This document shows, in pieces, positions 15,353 to 17,804 of a DNA stretch of 17,804 nt. A program made the translations under genes and the position numbers. This DNA is from Betaproteobacteria bacterium UBA2293 (GTDB taxonomy: Bacteria > Pseudomonadota > Gammaproteobacteria > Burkholderiales > Rhodocyclaceae): assembly GCA_002345845.1 (NCBI GenBank), contig DDWF01000311.1:5017-22820 (forward strand), given 5' to 3'. How positions within the stretch are numbered: position 1 is the first letter of the stretch; each line of letters starts with the position of its first letter. The notes beneath the pieces were generated by a model that saw only the letters and a list, made by a program, of their open reading frames with translations, was not told where the DNA came from and did not search any database.

Positions 15353-15390
15353 GCGCTGCCCGGCCAGAACGATGCCGGTCCGGGCAGCGC
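15353..15390. terminator. Strong GC hairpin after the rnr stop (possible terminator or 3'-end stabiliser)
   Basis: GCGCTGCCCGG at 15353-15363 and CCGGGCAGCGC at 15380-15390 form a perfect 11-bp stem with a 16-nt loop, starting 6 nt beyond the rnr stop codon. Neither strand has a T-tract after the stem, so it is not a typical intrinsic terminator. It could end rnr transcription inefficiently or protect its 3' end from exonucleases. Confidence 0.6.
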
Positions 15391-15396
15391 AACGGA

Positions 15397-17742
15397 TCAT
15401 CTGCGGCGCGGTGATTTTTTTGACGCCGACTTGGCAGACTTTCCCGAGCTCTCCTTGGCCGGCTGCCGCGCGGTCACATTTTTTTTCGCAACAACAGCCC
15501 CGCCAGCGCTCCGGCGTGGCGCCTCGCCAGTCCGTCCAGCGGGACGCCGGGCGCTGCCTCCCTTGTCGTCATGAACGAGGACAAAATCGATCTTGTTGCT
15601 TTCCAGATCGGCCCTGACCAAGCGGACCCGCACCCGGTCGCCGAGGCGATAGCGCTTGCCGCTACGCTCGCCGAGCATCTGATGCTTGACGTTGTCGAAC
15701 TGGAAATAGTCCTCGCCCAGTTCCGAGACGTGCACCAGGCCTTCGATGTAGATCGTATCCAGGGCAACGAAGATGCCGAAACCGGTTACCGCTGAAATGG
15801 TGCCATCGAACTCCTCGCCGATGCGTTCCTTCATGAAGAAGCACTTCAGCCAGTTCTCGACGTCGCGTGTTGCCTCGTCGGCCCGGCGCTCGGTGGAAGA
15901 ACACTGCAAACCGATATCATCCCAATCACTGGCCGGAGTGTAGGTTTCACCAGCCAGCACCGCCTTGATCGCACGATGCACGAGCAGATCGGGATAGCGG
16001 CGTATGGGCGAGGTGAAGTGCGTGTAGTGCTCGTAGGCCAGGCCGAAGTGACCGACATTGTCGGGGCTGTACATCGCCTGCTTCAGCGAACGCAGCATCA
16101 CCGTCTGCAGCAACTGGAAATCCGGACGCTGCTTGACCTGCTCAAGCAGGATCGCGTAATCCTTGGCCCGTGGATCATCACCACCGCCCAGAGCGAGTCC
16201 GAACTCGCCGAGGAAGGCACGCAGATTCTTCAGCTTTTCATCCGATGGCGCCGCATGCACGCGGTACAGGCAGGTCTGCTTGTGCGCGGCGAGGAAATCC
16301 GAAGCGCAGACGTTGGCCGCCAGCATGCATTCCTCGATCAGCCGGTGTGCATCGTTGCGCACCACCGGCACGATGTTCTGAATCTTGCCGTCGGCATTGA
16401 ACAGCATCTGCGTCTCGGTCGTTTCGAAATCGATCGCCCCGCGCGCCGAGCGCTGCTTGTGCAGCGCCTGGAACAGCTTGTAAAGATTCTTGACGTGCGG
16501 CAGCACGGCCTTGTGGGCATCGCTCTCCGGCTTGGCCTCGGCAGACAGCCAGGACCACACCAGGTTGTAGGTCAGCCGGGCATGCGAGCGGAAGACTGCC
16601 GGATAGAAGCGGTAGGCGCCGATCTTGCCGGCGGCACTGATATCCATGTCGCAGACCATGGCCAGGCGCTCGACCTCGGGGTTCAGCGAGCAAATGCCGT
16701 TGGACAGCTTCTCCGGCAGCATGGGAATGACCCGGCGCGGAAAATAAACGGAATTGCCGCGTTCCAGCGCTTCCTTGTCGAGCGCCATGCCCGGCCGCAC
16801 ATAATGCGAAACGTCGGCAATGGCCACGATCAGGCGCCAGCCGCGACCCTTCTTCTCGCAATAGACGGCATCGTCGAAATCGCGCGCCGTTTCGCCATCG
16901 ATGGTCACCAGCGGTAACTCGCGCAGATCCTCGCGGCCGGCCAGATCGGACTTCTTGACCTTCTCCGGCAAATCCTTGTTTTCCTCCAGCGCCTTCCGTG
17001 AAAACTCGAAAGGCAGGTCATGCTTGCGCAGGGCAATCTCGATCTCCATACCGGGATCGGCGTAATTGCCGAGCACCTCGACGACACGGCCGATCGGCTG
17101 GGAAAACTTGCTCGGCTGCTCGATGATCTCGACCATCACTACCTGACCGGACTCGATCTTCAGCTTGGCCTTCTTTTCCGGCGGCACCAGGATGTCCTGG
17201 GCAATACGACGATTTTCCGGAACGACGAAGACCACGCCATGCTCGACGAAAACGCGGCCGACAACCCGCGTGTTAACCCGTTCGGTAACCTCGACGATGC
17301 TACCTTCCGGCCGCCCCTTGCGATCGATGCCCATGACCCGGACCAGCGCCCGGTCGCCGTGCAGCACCTTGCCCATCTGGTGCTGGTCGAGAAAGATGTC
17401 GGCACTGCCATCGTCCGGCACCAGAAAACCATAACCGTCAGGATGGCCCTGAATCTTCCCGGCCGTCAGACTGGCCCGTTCGGGCAGGATGTAGGCACCC
17501 TTGCGGTTACGCAGCAACTGACCTTCTCGTTCCATGGCGCCCAGACGGCGCTGAAACATGTCGCGCTCGCTCTCGGCAATATCGAGCAGGGCGCTCAGTT
17601 CGACGAAGCCGAGTGGCCGCCCCTCATCGGCCAGAATCTGGGAAACGTATTCACGTGAAGGCAGCGGTGCATCGTAACGAACGGACTCGCGCTCGAAGAA
17701 GGGATCGGCACGACGAACTTTTGACAGCTTTTTTATTGACAT
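15397..17742 (-). CDS. rnr: Ribonuclease R
   Basis: RNase R is a processive 3'-to-5' exoribonuclease that degrades structured RNA and takes part in rRNA and mRNA quality control. The 781-residue protein starts MSIKKLSKVRRADPFFE and has an N-terminal winged-helix segment (about 24-90), cold-shock/OB domains (about 90-275), and the RNB catalytic domain with TIDGETARDFDDAV, where Asp282, Asp288, Asp290 and Asp291 bind the catalytic metal. HYTHFTSPIRRYPDL follows. The S1 domain covers about 642-723 (GEEFDGTISAVTGFGIFV). A 58-residue Lys/Arg/Ala/Ser tail ends the protein. The ATG at 17742 was preferred to a GTG at 17778, which would place the N terminus over the tRNA promoter and lengthen the protein without homology. 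The ribosome-binding site is only a purine-rich AGAAAGAAAAAGAG. It is divergent from a tRNA-Leu gene. Confidence 0.97.
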   Translation of the reverse strand: MSIKKLSKVRRADPFFERESVRYDAPLPSREYVSQILADEGRPLGFVELSALLDIAESERDMFQRRLGAMEREGQLLRNRKGAYILPERASLTAGKIQGHPDGYGFLVPDDGSADIFLDQHQMGKVLHGDRALVRVMGIDRKGRPEGSIVEVTERVNTRVVGRVFVEHGVVFVVPENRRIAQDILVPPEKKAKLKIESGQVVMVEIIEQPSKFSQPIGRVVEVLGNYADPGMEIEIALRKHDLPFEFSRKALEENKDLPEKVKKSDLAGREDLRELPLVTIDGETARDFDDAVYCEKKGRGWRLIVAIADVSHYVRPGMALDKEALERGNSVYFPRRVIPMLPEKLSNGICSLNPEVERLAMVCDMDISAAGKIGAYRFYPAVFRSHARLTYNLVWSWLSAEAKPESDAHKAVLPHVKNLYKLFQALHKQRSARGAIDFETTETQMLFNADGKIQNIVPVVRNDAHRLIEECMLAANVCASDFLAAHKQTCLYRVHAAPSDEKLKNLRAFLGEFGLALGGGDDPRAKDYAILLEQVKQRPDFQLLQTVMLRSLKQAMYSPDNVGHFGLAYEHYTHFTSPIRRYPDLLVHRAIKAVLAGETYTPASDWDDIGLQCSSTERRADEATRDVENWLKCFFMKERIGEEFDGTISAVTGFGIFVALDTIYIEGLVHVSELGEDYFQFDNVKHQMLGERSGKRYRLGDRVRVRLVRADLESNKIDFVLVHDDKGGSARRPAGRTGEAPRRSAGGAVVAKKNVTARQPAKESSGKSAKSASKKSPRRR

Positions 17743-17763
17743 CTCTTTTTCTTTCTCTATAAT
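17736..17763 (+). promoter_or_regulatory. Consensus sigma70 promoter of tRNA-Leu with GC-rich discriminator
   Basis: TTGACA at 17736-17741 and TATAAT at 17758-17763 are both perfect consensus hexamers, 16 nt apart. The bases just after the -10 are GGCGGC, the GC-rich discriminator typical of promoters shut off by ppGpp. The predicted transcription start is about 17770, some 13 nt before the mature tRNA 5' end. The -35 overlaps the rnr start codon on the other strand. Confidence 0.85.
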
Positions 17764-17782
17764 GGCGGCTCTTCGCACCTGT

Positions 17783-17804
17783 GCCCAGGTGGCGGAATTG
17801 GTAG
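17783..17804 (+). tRNA. tRNA-Leu, 5' part only (cut by window edge)
   Basis: The last 22 bases begin GCCCAGG, the acceptor-stem strand, followed by TGGCGGAATTGGTAG, the D-arm pattern of bacterial leucine tRNAs. The anticodon lies outside the window, so the isoacceptor is not known. A strong promoter stands directly upstream. Confidence 0.85.

Noticed and set aside
17721..17726. A second TTGACA upstream of the tRNA
   Set aside because: It is inside rnr coding sequence and has no -10 at suitable distance; the TTGACA at 17736 pairs correctly with TATAAT.
17743..17778. Longer rnr form starting at a GTG
   Set aside because: It would run through the consensus tRNA promoter and add residues with no family match; ATG at 17742 is better.

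Overview
The window is GC-rich and densely coded, with several short or overlapping gene junctions. Gene content (nth, rnr next to rlmB, DUF1841, a Gram-negative RND efflux operon with outer-membrane lipoprotein, hemerythrin- and PAS-rich signalling genes) and the protein sequences suggest a betaproteobacterium, most likely of the Rhodocyclales (Dechloromonas/Azonexus/Azoarcus-like). This placement is by pattern recognition only; no search was run.

Layout. (1) 1-847, minus: the N-terminal part of a sensor protein with two near-identical PAS domains, cut by the window edge. (2) 941-3693, plus: nth (endonuclease III), a FIST-domain protein and a DUF1841 protein, with start/stop overlaps at both junctions, then an exported FecR-domain protein. 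(3) 3690-4840, minus: an oxygen-binding di-iron (ODP)-like metallo-beta-lactamase-fold protein and a small protein with two cysteine pairs. (4) 4951-6534, plus: a DUF599 membrane protein and a RarD-type transporter, 3 nt apart. (5) 6543-13002: a TetR-family repressor divergent from a complete tripartite RND efflux operon (adaptor lipoprotein, inner-membrane pump, outer-membrane channel lipoprotein). The gap between them holds a promoter with an AcrR-like palindrome lying across it. (6) 12999-17742, minus: rnr (RNase R), a hemerythrin with an unusual cysteine-containing insert, rlmB, and an EamA transporter. (7) 17783 to the edge, plus: the start of a tRNA-Leu gene with a consensus promoter that overlaps the rnr start codon.

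How the genes work together. The efflux block is self-contained: repressor, operator and all three pump parts. rnr and rlmB form an RNA-processing and rRNA-modification neighbourhood. Two unrelated di-iron protein folds, the ODP-like protein and the hemerythrin, occur about 10 kb apart and suggest oxygen, NO or redox sensing, but nothing in the sequence links them directly.

Most of the window is ordinary chromosomal content; I see no mobile element, CRISPR array, phage or clear transfer signature. The less explained parts are the FecR/ODP convergent pair, the hemerythrin insert, the FIST and DUF1841 genes coupled to nth, and the cysteine-pair small protein. No gene-free stretch exceeds 300 bases; the longest gap is 15258-15396.
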